A stretch of DNA of 64,000 nt from Echinometra lucunter (taxonomy: Eukaryota > Echinodermata > Echinoidea > Camarodonta > Echinometridae): positions 1,483,491 through 1,547,490 of the forward strand of contig CM057157.1 in assembly GCA_029962745.1 (NCBI GenBank). The letters are read 5' to 3'. The notes beneath the pieces are model-generated. The model was not told the origin of the DNA. It did no database searches and worked only from the letters and a program-made list of their open reading frames with translations. This document shows, piece after piece, positions 12,090-25,320 of this stretch (position 1 is the stretch's first letter; each line of letters opens with the position of its first letter). A program made the translations under genes and the position numbers.

Positions 12090-12330
12090 ACCAGCTACTT
12101 AAGAAGTCTCATCTCTCCTTTGTTTCTTCCGTCCGCTAGCACAATGGACTGATAGGCGGCGAGATAGGGGATGACAGCCATGGGTAGTGGCCTATAGCTG
12201 GCTTACACCCTTGACTTAGCTCAACAGACCATTAGGGAAATTACAGGCTGCGCAGAGCAGCGTCTCTTGGAGAATGCTGTATACAACTATCTTTCTGATT
12301 AGATTACACAAGACAGGAGAAGTTTTATGT
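12090..12330. promoter_or_regulatory. Highly similar non-coding block; candidate conserved element (copy A)
   Basis: Includes gataggcggcgagatagggg and gtggcctatagctggcttac. It differs from the copy-B equivalent (about 29130-29370) at about two positions. Not repetitive within the window apart from the duplication, and not coding. Function unknown. Confidence 0.3.
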
Positions 12331-14157
12331 CATGTACATGGAGTTTCTTACTACCTGAACTATTACTGATAATTGGACATCCATTAATAGATAATGTGAG
12401 AGAAGTATCTTGGGGGAAGAGAATATTATCAGACAAACCTATCAATACACGCTATCAAGGAATTGAGGTGGACATTTGCACCATAAACCTACAGTGGAAG
12501 CACCCCTGAAGATGCAAATTGGCACTTGTTCAGATATCAAGCAGCATCCCCTCCACCAAAACCCTGCCTTTTTTCTCTTGTGTTCACATATGGCAATGTT
12601 AACAGTGCCACTTATGATAATGATACATGTATAAACAAAGATAGTTTGGCCAAAAGTTGCACAAATTGTGACATCATATTTTATGCTATCTTTATAAGAA
12701 TTTGATTTGTCCATACCACTCGGCCTCAGCCTCGGGTGTATTTAAAACAGTGACATTCTTTATGTGCCTTCAGAGTTAATCAGCCAACAAACCTGTTCAC
12801 ATCCTACCCCTGCAGTACCTAAAAGAGAAACCTACAGGTATAGCACAATGAGCATTCTACTTCTTAGTAACAGTGTTGCCCAAGCTGCAATCCAATTGAG
12901 TGAAATATTCTAACTTATGATGGAATCATTAGTGCATGACTGACTTTCAATTCTACATCATGCATAGATAAATGAGGCTGTATGCTGTAGCTGTCATTGC
13001 ATTTCATTTCCTATACCATTCATCTAATGAAATCATTTCAAACATCATCAACAAAATAGCCGGTAGTCAATTTTGAAGAAAAAATTTACAAGGAGCATTT
13101 GCAAATATGTAAGCAACAAATATAGTTTGATATTTTTGACAAAAAGATAACATAAGATAAATCCATGTGCAGCTACTTTTCAGCTCCCTTTTCAGCTCCC
13201 ATGTACGGGAAAGTTTGGGACAACATACTACTGTACATTGAACTTGTGACAGTTAAACTCTAATCAGCAGAATATAAGTGTTCTGGTTTGTTCACATTAC
13301 TGTCTCCATTGTGATGCAATGATGGAATAAACTGGCTATGGCTACTTACATTGAGTAGCCCAATCTGAGCTTGATGATGGAGATTTATTGGAGAGTAGCA
13401 CTCACTTATCACACTAAAAGTAACCACAGAGTTTAAGAGTATGAATCATTGTCAGAAACGTGCCTCAAATTACCTACCAATTACTGCATCGGCTACTCAC
13501 AAACCTCAATCTCCATTCTATCCTATACAGAGAGTCTATTTAGACTTGGTAATGATTTGAGTGATTAGTTTTTAAAATTGAACAAGGTTCACATCACAAA
13601 ATCATTACCATTAGATATTTCCATAAGCCCCCTTAAAGAGATATACACACATAACCGTTATGAATATAAAATGTAAATATACATTGTATATTTAATGTGC
13701 CTGATTTAAACTTCTTATCCCTTTACAGCATGTCCAATTAACCCTAGAGACACAGTCAACTTCTCTTAGACTTTTAATCTCTACTATCCTCTAGATTCAC
13801 AAAAGACACCTTTAAAGCAGAGAAAATGAAATATACATATAGTAAAACAAAGGGGAGAAAATGCTGTATCAGGCAGAGGGAGCAACACTTTTGGGGCAGA
13901 CAGATAGACAGAGAAAAAGAGACAGACAGACAGAGGGCAAAAGAAGAAAAAAAAAAAGAGAAAAGGGAATAATAGAATGAGCATTCAATAGACAGAAAAT
14001 GAGAAATCATGAGACAATTGAAATTCAAAATGAAATTCATTAATATCAGGATCAAAAAGACTGATGGCTAAATCTAACAGAAATGAGATAGATTATCAAA
14101 AATAAAACAGGAAAAAGATCTATAGCAGACACGGTAACTCACTGCCCATACATGTAC

Positions 14158-14760
14158 TTAATAATCTACATCGGATGTGAATCTAGTCCCCAACCATTTG
14201 AAATAGAGATTCACAGGGAAGATTATGAAAGGGCTCCCTCTGTGACTATGAGAAGGACAATGCATTATCCCTACACTGAATGGTAGTGTACAAAGTGGTT
14301 TGCCTGATCTCATAAGCTTCTTGACTGATCCAAAGTCATACTTTGGGGGTACTTTATATATATTCATTTTTTTCCATTTGTTGTCTACTATCTATTGTAC
14401 TGATCAAATTTCCGTCTGAAATCTCTTTTGTTATGCATTAATGTTATCAAGTAATGTAAAGACAGCTATATATATATTGTACATATGTTTTGTTTACTAG
14501 TTTTTCCCCTTGCAAATAATTACTTTGATTAAATGAACTAATTTTTAAACCTATGTTGTCAAATCATTAATCAATTATGGGGTCTACATTACACAAGCTA
14601 GGCTTTTTTAGTAGATCTCTCCACATATCCTTTTGTCACCTTTCTATGTGGCATTCAGGTATTTTACGCTTTTTGCAATGTTTGTACATATTATTGTAAT
14701 TTTTTGTAAATGTGGAATTTGAATAAAAAATCAAATCAAATCAAATCAAATATAATCAAA
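14158..14760. other. Possible 3'-UTR-like or LINE-tail sequence, copy A (mirrored at 31985-32583)
   Basis: It ends with gcaatgtttgtacatattat, a T-rich stretch, tttgaataaaaaatcaaatc and (AATC)n repeats. The polyadenylation-like aataaa plus a pentanucleotide tail resemble the 3' end of some non-LTR retrotransposons. No reverse-transcriptase coding sequence was seen, so this is tentative. Both copies have it. Confidence 0.35.
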
Positions 14761-17700
14761 TATTGGAATTAAATATAGTTCATATTAGAATGAGAACCTA
14801 AACTGATGATTCACATTATAAACAACAAAAAGACAAGAAAATATTTTCTGCTGACTAAAAACAAAAATATATAAGAAAAAACCCTTGCAACTTAAAAAAG
14901 AAAAATGAATTTATATATAAAACACATTACTGCCCCCAAAATAAGAAATAAGTGACCCTCTGGATATCCATGCTACCATAAAGGTTATCACTAGCTCAAT
15001 GATCATTTGAATATCATTTTTTTTCTTTGGTCTTTTTAAATGTTGAGTCCTCACTGATATTAATTAAGTGTGGGTTTCTCTTTTTATTGACAAGTACTTG
15101 ATGTACTAATTCAAGCTTGTAACCTCTTCCCTTTTATACCAAATTTATCTTATATTAAAAAAGAAATCTTCTCAAAATTCTCACCACAAATTGACAGGAT
15201 GAAATTTTATGTTTTTTCTTTCCATGCCCATGCAATCTTTCAGCTTTTCCTTGTTGATACATTTAGAGCATTCCGTTTCTTTATAAAAATTCACTTCTCT
15301 TTTTGTAAAATTACTTTATTCTACTTACGATTCAATGGCAAGAAAAAACATTGTTAAATCAATAATAAACTAAAACTTGAAGCCATGTCCATGTATACAA
15401 AGACACACTTAGACACACATGAAAACCCTCTAGCTTTTGTAATTACAAGCCAAGATTAGAATGACCTTAATTCATGGCCATACTAAAAAGCTTTCACCAT
15501 TTAGAAGTATAATAAAACACACTCGATCTCCAACAGACAAAAGCTCTATGCATGCACTTTATGGAGTGCGTTTTCAAGGCCGCTGAGAGAAAGGGAAAAA
15601 AAAATCCATTATCTAAAAACACCCGATGTGTCCCAAATAATGAGCTTAGTGATGGTGTATGGGAGATGTACATTGATGAGAGAACTAATGTTGTAGCAGA
15701 CACTAGACTAATATGCTTAATGCCATTGTAATTGATTGTTTTATAACACACTCACATACATGTCGTATGCACAGCTATAGCTTCAAAGAATACAATGTAA
15801 TTTGAGAGTTGCAGTACATCTATTTGGTCTATAAATGTCTTGATTTCCGACACACAATGTAAAATGACAATGCCACTTTTTCACTGTCATCATTTCAAGA
15901 CTGTATACATTCCATTATAGAAATCATAATAATGAAAATAATGTTAATAAGGAAAGCACATAGAGCTATTTTGTAGTTTATGATGGACAGGAGAAATCAG
16001 TCTTTATTATTAGATAATTTTCAATATCCAACTCAAAATGAATAATGGGATCAAGGCTAATAAAAATTATTTCAAATTTTCTAGACCTGAATCTGGGATA
16101 AATCCAAAATTCAGTCAAATGTTATCTCATAGATTTAGAAATTAAACTTATTGAATGTAATTTCTTAATCTAGTATTGGAATTTTTTATTTGTCTGTAAT
16201 CACAAACTCTTAAGATTAACTTCTAATCTAAGAAATTCAAATTGAAGTAAGAAATAATTGGGGATAGGAGAATATGTAGCAATGTCTAAGAAACTATTCA
16301 ATGGAAGACAATTTTGAACAAATGAGTTTTTAAGACAATTGTTAAAGTCTACACATTTGTACTAAAATAATGTTCTAAGTTACTTGTGAAAATTTATATC
16401 TTAAAACGTAAGGTCCTCCATGTTCAAATGACCTCTGAACCACGATATTCATATCCTAGAAGCAATAACTGTTTTGATATACCCACATTTGACTGTGGAC
16501 TTGATCAAATAGTGCACATGATTGCAGTGAAATTGCATAAGTTGTCTTGCTGTGAAGGATACCAAGGCGGAATATTCTAGAAATTTCTTTGGCAATATTC
16601 TGGAAAATCCACCTGTTCCTGAAGGGTTACCAACCTGTAGTATTCTTGTGAAAGCTTTTCTTAATAAAAATAACAGCGATTACATTCCCATTCCCTCCCC
16701 TATTCAACAGCTTTGTCAGTTTGTCTGTGTGTCTAATTCTGTCTCTTTCTTCCCCCTCACTACTTTTACTTCTCTCTCTTTCTCTTTCTCTCCTCTCCCT
16801 TTCTTTCTTTTGTTATGGCAGACAAACAAGTGCATACATCTACCTGGCTTTCAACAGCATCACAGCACACCTGCAAAAAGAGGAAAGAAAAGCTTTCACA
16901 AGAATGGTAGAAATCTGGCACAACTGGAATACAGGTCACCTCCTGAAGCATTAAACAGTGTCAATTATGCGCATGATTACAGAGACCTTTTAAACTTGAG
17001 AGGGGGTCGGCAGGTGAAAACATAACTTTGAGATACCGGTCGTCCATTCAGGTGCGTGGTCCTGCATTATAGATATAACCTCAAATGATCTATACAATAA
17101 AACAATCAATAGAGTATAGGTGGGTTAAGTAAGGTGAGCTGCTTTCAAGCTTTATTTAGACACCCTGACCACGTTCCCACACATATGACATCCAGTATGA
17201 AAGAGAATGAGTGGGAAAATAAGAACAGGAAGGAGAAGAGAGAGAGAGAAAGAGAGACAGAGTGAGGGGATGTGAGGAAACATCATCTTGAACAGGAGAA
17301 AGGAGTACTATAAAATAAGAACAGCAAGAAAATATGAACCCCTTCTTGGATGAAAAAAAAAAAACTCTATGAATATTTGGCATCAACTAAAAAAGCTATG
17401 TCACCTTTGCAATCAATACATTACTATGTGTTATCAAAGTGTTAAAGCTACTTTCCATTTCTGGCAATAAAAATTCATTTCAAGAAACATTGGTTCAAAG
17501 TTAGGAGTGTATATCATGCAAAGAATTGCTTATTTAGAATGAAGAAAAAGATCAAAGATCAAAAATTAAAATGTGATCAACAGTCGGTTTGCATGTGTAC
17601 TTACAAGACTGCATTTTATGCAGGTGGTCAGGGTCATCAACTATTATTTCCACCAAAATGGCAGGTACGATAAATAATTTCTTTTGTAAAAAGTACTTGG

Positions 17701-18362
17701 TGTAAATTCCTTTTCATTCAGTAAAAAGTCACTTGTATTGTCTATGTACAATAATTCAATGCTACTATAAAATGCTATTTGTCAGAGAAAAGAACAACAC
17801 TTAATTTCATCAATGCATATAACAATCCAACCACTATAAGAGAATGGTGTTTTAAAGAAATCACATAAATTATCCAAATGTTTTATCTACTTAACTTTTT
17901 CCTATTCACTGTTTGAACCTTACATAATCCTGTTTGGAAGGCATTATTTAACCATTCCCAACTATTTCTTGCTATTTAATTCACCTGTCCTGTTCATCTT
18001 GTTTTACATTACTCAACAATCAAGTTAATTTTAATGCATGTATGCGCATACTCTGAAAAAAAAAAGTAATTTTTTACTTTCTCACATGCTTGCATGATCT
18101 TTAGCTGACCTAGCAACTACAAGAATCAGTTTGTGGAATTCCTAAAATGAATTACAATAGGGAAAAACAGCTGATTAGAATGACTTCCATGTATAATTCA
18201 GTAAACATTAAAAAGAAACACCTTAAGTTTACTAATATTCAAATTTATGGATGCCTTTCCCCTAAACCCTTGCATACAGTTTCAGGCATTTCAATTCAAA
18301 TGTTACAAAAGCACAATATGAATGTATTCCAGCTTGAATTGATTAGTAATTAGACAACTTAA

Positions 18363-18769
18363 CCCATTCATGACAGGAATTATTTAAAGCCTAATTTGAT
18401 CAGCTTTTATTCTTCAAGTTGGCAAAACCAACATTTTTATTTTATTGCTACATTTTTCTTATAAAACGTCATGTATCTGAAATGAATATAAATTGACAGA
18501 AATTATGATAAGAAGTCAAAAAGTTGCCGATTTGCAGGGGAAAACAGTGTTTTAAACCTTCTATCACATTGCCAATGTTAGGATTTTAATGCTTATTTTC
18601 CTTTAAAAAAATTTCAACATCAAACAACGAATATTGACGCAACCAAAATGGGCACAGTTTGTGTAGAATTTTTTGCTCTTTCTGCTCAGGTATTTGGTAT
18701 GATTTTTAGGGCTTTGCATCAAAAGATATTAGGCCAAACCACAAAATGTGGACCTCTGTCATGAATGGG
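18363..18769 (+). mobile_element. TTAA-flanked MITE family 1, copy 2
   Basis: A 407-bp element flanked by TTAA (18359-18362 and 18770-18773), termini CCCATTCATGACAGG and TCATGAATGGG. The copy-B counterpart has one TTAA (36281-36284) and no insert, a second occupied/empty pair. The internal reading frame seen in other copies is interrupted here by a TAA stop, so it is not a conserved gene. Presumably mobilised in trans by a piggyBac-type transposase encoded elsewhere. Confidence 0.9.
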
Positions 18770-19030
18770 TTAAGGTAAATGAATTTTATTTGGAGATGTG
18801 GACAATGAGTCCTCATACAATCATCACATGAATATCCAGATATAGTGAATACCATTTTCATCATTTAGGGCATGAATCTGAAAGTATTCTGCTTTAATTT
18901 ATGTTTTTGGTTCTTTTTTTTTCATTTGTTTGTTATGGGGGTTTTTCTTTTTCTTCTTCTTGTTGTTTATTAGAGTCTATGAGGCATTGTACTGCTATTG
19001 CATATAGAAACTGTCCATGGAAATACAAAC

Positions 19031-19869
19031 CCTTTTTACACTGGCAAAATTTTGCTTAGTCCCGGACTATCCGTGGGGTTAAGGGAGGCCTTAGCCCCAC
19101 CGATAGTACCGGACTTTCCTTAGCTCACTTTCTGTTTACACTGCTTTTTGCAAAAGTGGGCTAGCCCAATCGAAAGTCCCGTACTAGCTGGCCCTGCAAA
19201 AAAGCAGGGCTAACCCCGCAATTGCGGTGCCAAGCAAGCCAGTGTAAAAAGCAAGAAGAAATAGTCCGGGGTTAGCGACGAGACGAAGGCCCAATGCCCA
19301 TTGACCAATCAGAAACGAACGCTTATTGCATATCTAATGTAGAGCGCGCGCAAAGCTAGCTAGGTAGAGGTGTTGTGGCTCAGTGGATAAGAGATGTGAA
19401 ATAAATAAATTCAATTCAATTCAGATTCAATTCTAAAAAAGTCTCCGCGGACTTTGAACCTCAAGGTCCGTAGTTTGAATCCCTGCCGCAGCACTAATGT
19501 GCTTTGGCAAGATATGAACCTACATTTGCCACATCTCTCGGATGGTGACGTTAAAGGTCGGTCCCAGACGGAAATAACCATATTTGATTGATACACGTCT
19601 GTAAAAACCCAATTCAACAACAACAAGCTAGCTAGCGATAGCATGCATGCTCAGACGTTCACGTGCGCGGGATATCCTTGGCCGGCCTTCAGAAATAGTA
19701 CGGATTAAGAAAATGCAAGTGTAAACAGCCAGCTATTCCTTGGCCCGGGCTAAGCACTTAGTACGGGACTTATTTAGTAAGTGTAAAAAGCAAAAAAAGA
19801 TAGTATGGGACTAACGAAAGTCCTGTACTAAGGAAAGTACAGGGTTAAGAAATGCCAGTGTAAAAAAGG
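19031..19869. mobile_element. Inverted-repeat DNA element (CCTTTTTACACTGGCA termini), long form, copy A
   Basis: An 839-bp element with terminal repeats CCTTTTTACACTGGCA / CCTTTTTTACACTGGCA and several subterminal repeats of the kind TTAGTCCCGGACTA / GTACGGGACTT. Many subterminal repeats resemble non-autonomous hAT elements, but the superfamily is not established because no target duplication was identified. It carries a nested SINE (19364-19624). The copy-B counterpart is shorter. Confidence 0.8.
19364..19624 (+). mobile_element. tRNA-derived SINE with 11-bp target duplication
   Basis: Flanked by perfect AAGCTAGCTAG duplications (19353-19363, 19625-19635). A pol III A-box-like GTGGCTCAGTGGATAAGAG and a B-box-like GTTTGAATCCC mark a tRNA-derived head, followed by the GCACTAATGTGCTTTGGCAA body shared with 59832-60198. 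An AT-rich insertion separates the A and B boxes, so promoter spacing is abnormal. It ends in (CAA)n. Confidence 0.85.
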
Positions 19870-20600
19870 TAACAGACTATAGGGGTGATTCCACCACTCC
19901 CATTAGAGATTGTGCTCTCTTCACAACATCAAACTTTCACATCTCCATCTTTTTTCGTTTTTTCTTTTTTTTCCTTCTTCTCCATTAGACTAACTGTATG
20001 TGTGGGGAATGGATGGAAGACAATGAAGTTTGTCATTATTTTTTCACACTTTGCACATGTTATCTGTTCCATTCATATAAAGCTGTACATACACCATCTG
20101 CTTAGTGTGAAAGCAATTAACATCATGTCTCCTACCAAACAGACATGGGTATACTTTGAAAGTGGTTCCACTGCATGGCCAAAACAAGATATTAACTAGG
20201 AATGGCAACTGTTTGAGGGACTACCTTTTATTTGGCTGAAAAGTAGCTTGAGCATACCTAATCTTCAGACTGATTAAACCATTATCATCCCAAGTGCTAA
20301 ACTGTCACTTCACAGGTACTTGAAAGTATCCAATCAAGAAAATTGTTGTTTTAATTCTTTTCTTTCTTGCTTTTTTGCAATCAAGTTTTACAATACATGC
20401 ACCTGTTGTACATCTACTCTTTTCATGTTTTATTTATAACCAACATACGGCTCCACAAAATCATGAATTCATTATGCAGGATAGGCTGTAGTAATTACAG
20501 TAATTAATAAGAGATAAACAACAGGTTGTATTTCAGTAACAACATGAAGTCCATAGAGCATTAGACAGCTGAGTAGGATGAAGCAGCCGCAAGAGAAATG

Positions 20601-20860
20601 TAAAGCTTGCATATCAAAACCTACACAAGACAGACTACAGTAGTCAAAGAGTTAATGTCTGAAATGTAAGCTTGCAAAACCCATACAATCAAGTCTGCAA
20701 AAAAAGTCAAAGAGTTAATGACTGAGATATAAAGCTTGCATATAGCAAGACCCATACATTCTCGACTACAGTAGTCAGAGTTAATGTCTGAGATACAAAG
20801 CTTGCATATATCAAAACCCATATATTGTAATCTACAGTAGTCAAAGAGTTAACGTCTGAG
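20601..20860. repeat. ~65-bp minisatellite, four units, copy A
   Basis: Imperfect units containing aagcttgcatat...cccatac...ctacagtagtc...agagttaatgtctgag. The counterpart at 37655-37913 has the same number of units, so this array is stable between copies. The reading frames over it are repeat artefacts. Confidence 0.9.
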
Positions 20861-20939
20861 GTGAGAGACATGTCACATCTGTCAAATCCAAAAGACGAGC
20901 CACACAGCATTCATCATAATTCTAATCTGACAGCTTTTT

Positions 20940-21180
20940 GTCCCACTTTTTTTCTCCTTCCTCCAACGAGTGGAGATAACGGGCACGCGACCGACCGTGG
21001 GCAGTTTTCTCGCTAAGCTCGGCCGGACAAACACAAGAGGGGGCCGTCACGGTTCTCTGCACGTCCATACGGTTTGCTAGCAGGCTCCCACGGCAAACCT
21101 TCTCCTTACAATGGTTGCGCTAAGTCAGGCACTTAATTCATTATCTCCTGCTGTTCTCCCTTTCCTGCTTGTTTTCATAA
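20940..21180. promoter_or_regulatory. GC-richer, highly similar block; candidate conserved non-coding element (copy A)
   Basis: About 240 bases with unusually balanced composition for this intron (gataacgggcacgcgaccga, ctaagctcggccggacaaac). Only about two differences from the copy-B equivalent (37985-38230), fewer than in neighbouring sequence. No reading frame or repeat family recognised. A regulatory role is inference only. Confidence 0.35.
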
Positions 21181-22267
21181 ACATGGTTTGGGAACAAAAT
21201 ATGAGAATGGCAAACTCCAGTCAAGGAGAAGTTTTCACCCTCTAATCCCAATCCATCAGATGGTTAAATCAAAATAAAAACAGGTTAGCAATATAAACAT
21301 ATCAAGGTGCTGGTAGAAAAGTGCTGGTAGAAAAGTGCTTTCATGACTGGATCATGTACTCTGTGTGTCCAACTAGACAGGGGAAAATGTGTGTTTTGCT
21401 CAAAATAAATTTACATATATCCTTTACACTTGCAATTTCTATTTTTCATTCTTCTCAATCTGCATTTGTTTGTATTTTACAGTAAATACATGTATATGAC
21501 ATACAAGACAAAATTAATGAAATAATATCTTTTTTTTTGTTGTTGTCCTTGTTGTTCAGACCACAGCAAGGGGAATAAGGTAACATTTTCCTTTAGAATG
21601 GATACAAATAAATATTTTTTTTTCTGACATGTATTGGGCAAATAACATAGCAATTTGTTTTGTAATGTACATTGTACAAACAACACAAAAATTCAGTTTT
21701 GACATGACTAAACCAGCAGCATGTACATTACATGTACTTGAATACAAATGAGCCAGACATGAGGTACCAAAATATACCCATCAACGCAAATAACAAAGTT
21801 GAAGTAATCAAGCCAAAATGTGGCTTGTCACATCTAGCCTTACACTGTATCAGTCATTATGCAGACAAACTTTGTGTTGAATACAGCGTCAAGATCACAG
21901 GTGTCATGTGATCTAGTTTCTAAAATGGAGAGGAATCATGTTCATTCTGAAAATATCCCAGGAGATACTGGTTCAAAATGTATCATATCAATTTGAGCAA
22001 TCTATGCTGCATTGACACAGAGATGGAGAGATGGAGAGATGGAGAGAGGAGGGGAGGGAAGGAGTAGACACAGGAGAGATTAGAAAATACTAGCAATACA
22101 TGTATGGTCAGCAAAGAAAGAAACGGGGAGACAGAAAGAGTGGGTGGATAGAGAAAGAAAGACCCCCCCCCCCCCCGCCAAAAAAAAAAAAAAAAGAGAA
22201 GAGAAAGAAAAGAAGAGACAGAAAAAACAGAGGATAAAGAGGAAGAGGGAGAAGAGATATGGAGAAA

Positions 22268-22345
22268 GAGATATAAAGAGACATAGTGAGATATAAAGAG
22301 ACATAGTGAGAAATAAAGAGACATAGTGAGAGATAAAGAGATAGA
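22268..22345. repeat. 20-bp VNTR, short allele (about 3-4 units), copy A
   Basis: Units of the form ataaagagacatagtgagag in a purine-rich region (22020-22470). Corresponds to the greatly expanded array at 39338-40400. Confidence 0.92.
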
Positions 22346-24377
22346 GGGAGAAAGAAGGAAGAAGATGAAGAAAAAGATAGGGAAAGAAAGAAAGACATGG
22401 GACACATAAGGGGAAGGTATATGAAGAGAGCAAAAAAAGAGGGGGAAAAAAAGACAAAGGGATAGAGAGAGATGATTTGATTTGATTTATGTAGGATACA
22501 AATCATTGAAGCTGACAGCTGATGGCCATTCTTTCACAAATATCAAACATAAAAAATACATACATGGTATGAGTATAATGAAATAGTAACGAGAAGGAGA
22601 AGAGAAGAAGAAGAAGAGGGAAAGCAGACAAGAAAGAGAGAAAGACAGAAAGAGATAGTAGGAGAGAAAAAGGAAGAATCCTCCCAACACTTCTTCCTCA
22701 TATCACCACTAGATAATAAGAGAGAGAAAAAGGAAACAAGTTCTATACAGATGCATCAGCCCAATCTGCGCTCCATCTCCCCCATTCTATTGCTTGCCAG
22801 TGATGCGGTTCGAGAGAAAATAATCACACACCTTTATTTCAGGATGCAGAGATAACAGGGACAGTGAGATGAGATGGGGGAGGGGGGTGACGATGGATGG
22901 AGAGTCAATGTACTTTTTGTATTCCGCGTGCGATAATCCGTACGAGACAAAAGCAAACATGAGAGTGGTATAAGGCACCTGTCGATTAAGGGCATACATG
23001 ATATGGGTGTTTAGAATAAGATTGCTTGCTATAAGGCGTTCAGGATGTTTAAACAATGGCTACATTCACTACATACAGGTGTAGCCTGTCATAGAGACGG
23101 ATCACCAACCCTTGCTCAAAGCTTCTCAATCTCTACACAGTTCAGGATAAGAGACAATGATATCAAACAAAAACTCACTACCACAGCCGGGTGCATATCC
23201 ATTGACATTTTTTTTTTTTCATTTGGCTATTTCGAGCTTTGGTTTCAATGCTTGACCTTTAGATGTTTCAACGTCCTTTCTGTATGGAATAATTATAATA
23301 ATAATGATGATAAAACACTTAACAACCTACCTCATAATAATTTTTGGTGCAAATAGGAACATACAAAAAAAAAAAAAATCCAAATAAAATCTTGATCTAA
23401 TCACTCTTCTCATTCCATCAACTGCACTGATTTAGAGAGGTGAAATATAAATGTACACCATATAACATGCACAATGTTTGTACCTTATATCTACATGTAG
23501 GTGACACAATTCCCCATAAACTAAAAATGCATATCATTTGCTTGACCTTTTTTTTTTCTTTTCTGTTATCATGACCATACACTGACAGTACTGACAGTGG
23601 CAATATTAAAACCATTTATTTATCAACATATTATGTCTATGTTGATATATCTTTTCAACAAAAAAAATCGATCCTTTTTTTCTGAATTATTACATTACTA
23701 AATTTGAAAAATAAATTCTTGTATTAAAAAAAAAATCAGACTCTGAGACCAATGAACATTCACATTTTCCTTCAATCATGTTCTATTAAACTCATCTCGA
23801 TTCATGATTTCATTACTAACACTGTGCCCTCCATATGTACTTTGTGTGTATTGATGGATTAGACTCATTAGTCAACTCATCAAGATATAGACAGTATTGT
23901 TGTGATAGAACAATAACTGCTTAACAACACAGCTATTCACTAGGGACATTGGATTCTCAGGTAATCAAATCAAATACCAATAGGGGAGTGATTTCCAGCA
24001 TTTAATTATCTACTCTCTGACAATCTGCAGGCACCATTCTATGTTGTCCAATACTGCCTGGTGTAATCTGCCATGCAGGGACAAACGGAAGTAACTCTAT
24101 AGAATGAGTTTCTAAATGAAGAAAACATATCACTGTTTTATAGGGAAATCTGTGGAGTTGCTTCCTTTCAATGAGTTGATATTTGGGAAACTGGGGGTCA
24201 CATGACCTTGATTTTTGCAACGTCATACAAAAAAGTACCCCAAATCAAAAATAAATATATCATTTTTGAAGCAAATCAATGCTGAATCCTTTTGTTGTTG
24301 AGTGGCAGTAATGTGCACAAAAATGATGATCCTCTATTGATATTATTACTTAGAACTGCTACCTCTACTACTTTTAC

Positions 24378-24877
24378 NNNNNNNNNNNNNNNNNNNNNNN
24401 NNNNNNNNNNNNNNNNNNNNNNNNNNNNNNNNNNNNNNNNNNNNNNNNNNNNNNNNNNNNNNNNNNNNNNNNNNNNNNNNNNNNNNNNNNNNNNNNNNNN
24501 NNNNNNNNNNNNNNNNNNNNNNNNNNNNNNNNNNNNNNNNNNNNNNNNNNNNNNNNNNNNNNNNNNNNNNNNNNNNNNNNNNNNNNNNNNNNNNNNNNNN
24601 NNNNNNNNNNNNNNNNNNNNNNNNNNNNNNNNNNNNNNNNNNNNNNNNNNNNNNNNNNNNNNNNNNNNNNNNNNNNNNNNNNNNNNNNNNNNNNNNNNNN
24701 NNNNNNNNNNNNNNNNNNNNNNNNNNNNNNNNNNNNNNNNNNNNNNNNNNNNNNNNNNNNNNNNNNNNNNNNNNNNNNNNNNNNNNNNNNNNNNNNNNNN
24801 NNNNNNNNNNNNNNNNNNNNNNNNNNNNNNNNNNNNNNNNNNNNNNNNNNNNNNNNNNNNNNNNNNNNNNNNNNNNN
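24378..24877. other. Assembly gap, exactly 500 N
   Basis: A run of exactly 500 undetermined bases, the usual placeholder for a scaffold join of unknown size. The sequence left of it ends at a point that copy B continues through (about 42431), 44 bases before a (TC)n tract. The sequence right of it begins at a point that copy A passes through (about 9547), just after a poly-C/poly-A tract. Open frames running through the Ns are meaningless. Confidence 0.99.
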
Positions 24878-25108
24878 ACCTACATATCGTAACGCACTTA
24901 AAAACGACTGGAAATTAATAGCATTGTGCAATGAAAAGGCAAAAAAAAAAAAAAAAAAAGAAGTGCCCTCATCCTCCTTTTTTCAAAAAGTCAGGATGAG
25001 AAACTAATAATTTTTTTTACTTGGCCTAACCAAAAAGGAAAATACATATTGCTGTTTGTAGTCTAGGCCACTCTGTTTTTACTTGGCTATTAAAGTGACA
25101 GTGTAAAT

Positions 25109-25320
25109 GGTTCTGGTAGTCGAAAGAACATCCCTTCACTGCTATTGTCTAAAATATGTGGAACAGGTGTCACAAGCATATTCACCTGGAACTACATGAT
25201 TAAACATAATAGCTGTGATGTTCTTTCGACTACCACAACCATTGTGAAGGGTAGAATGAGAGGTTGTTTATTTTGTCTGCTTTCTTTGTCTGCCTTCTTT
25301 GTCTGCCATGTTCATAGTGA
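25109..25320. mobile_element. Left-truncated copy of the foldback MITE
   Basis: It matches the interior and right arm of 29874-30142, ending ...GCCATGTTCATAGTG, but lacks the outer left arm. One internal motif (ctttgtctgcc) is duplicated. In copy A the same position holds an unrelated 235-base segment (9769-10003) with identical sequence on both sides. Confidence 0.8.

Larger units (their letters stand above)
10940..18362. other. Copy-A intron
   Basis: Contains the 46-bp VNTR, the candidate conserved block at 12090-12330, the purine-rich tract at 13800-13980 and the (AATC)n tail near 14730. Otherwise AT-rich sequence with no recognised exon on either strand. Confidence 0.6.
9547..24377. repeat. 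Large duplication, copy A (14.8 kb)
   Basis: Collinear, same-orientation, near-identical counterpart of 24879-42431. By eye, sampled stretches differ by roughly one to four substitutions per 100 bases, with many small indels. It contains the CCP6 microexon. Copy-A-specific features are two TTAA-flanked MITEs (10529-10933, 18363-18769), a three-unit 46-bp VNTR (11178-11315), an unrelated 235-base segment at 9769-10003 and a longer version of the element at 19031-19869. Copy A lacks the 2.2-kb satellite element, the foldback MITE and the 480-bp TTAA element of copy B. Confidence 0.95.

Noticed and set aside
12327..12509. 60-codon frame conserved in both copies (also 29374-29556)
   Set aside because: Conservation reflects the large duplication; there is no family similarity or splice support.
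24292..24931. Frames of 185-208 codons across the gap
   Set aside because: They consist almost entirely of undetermined bases.
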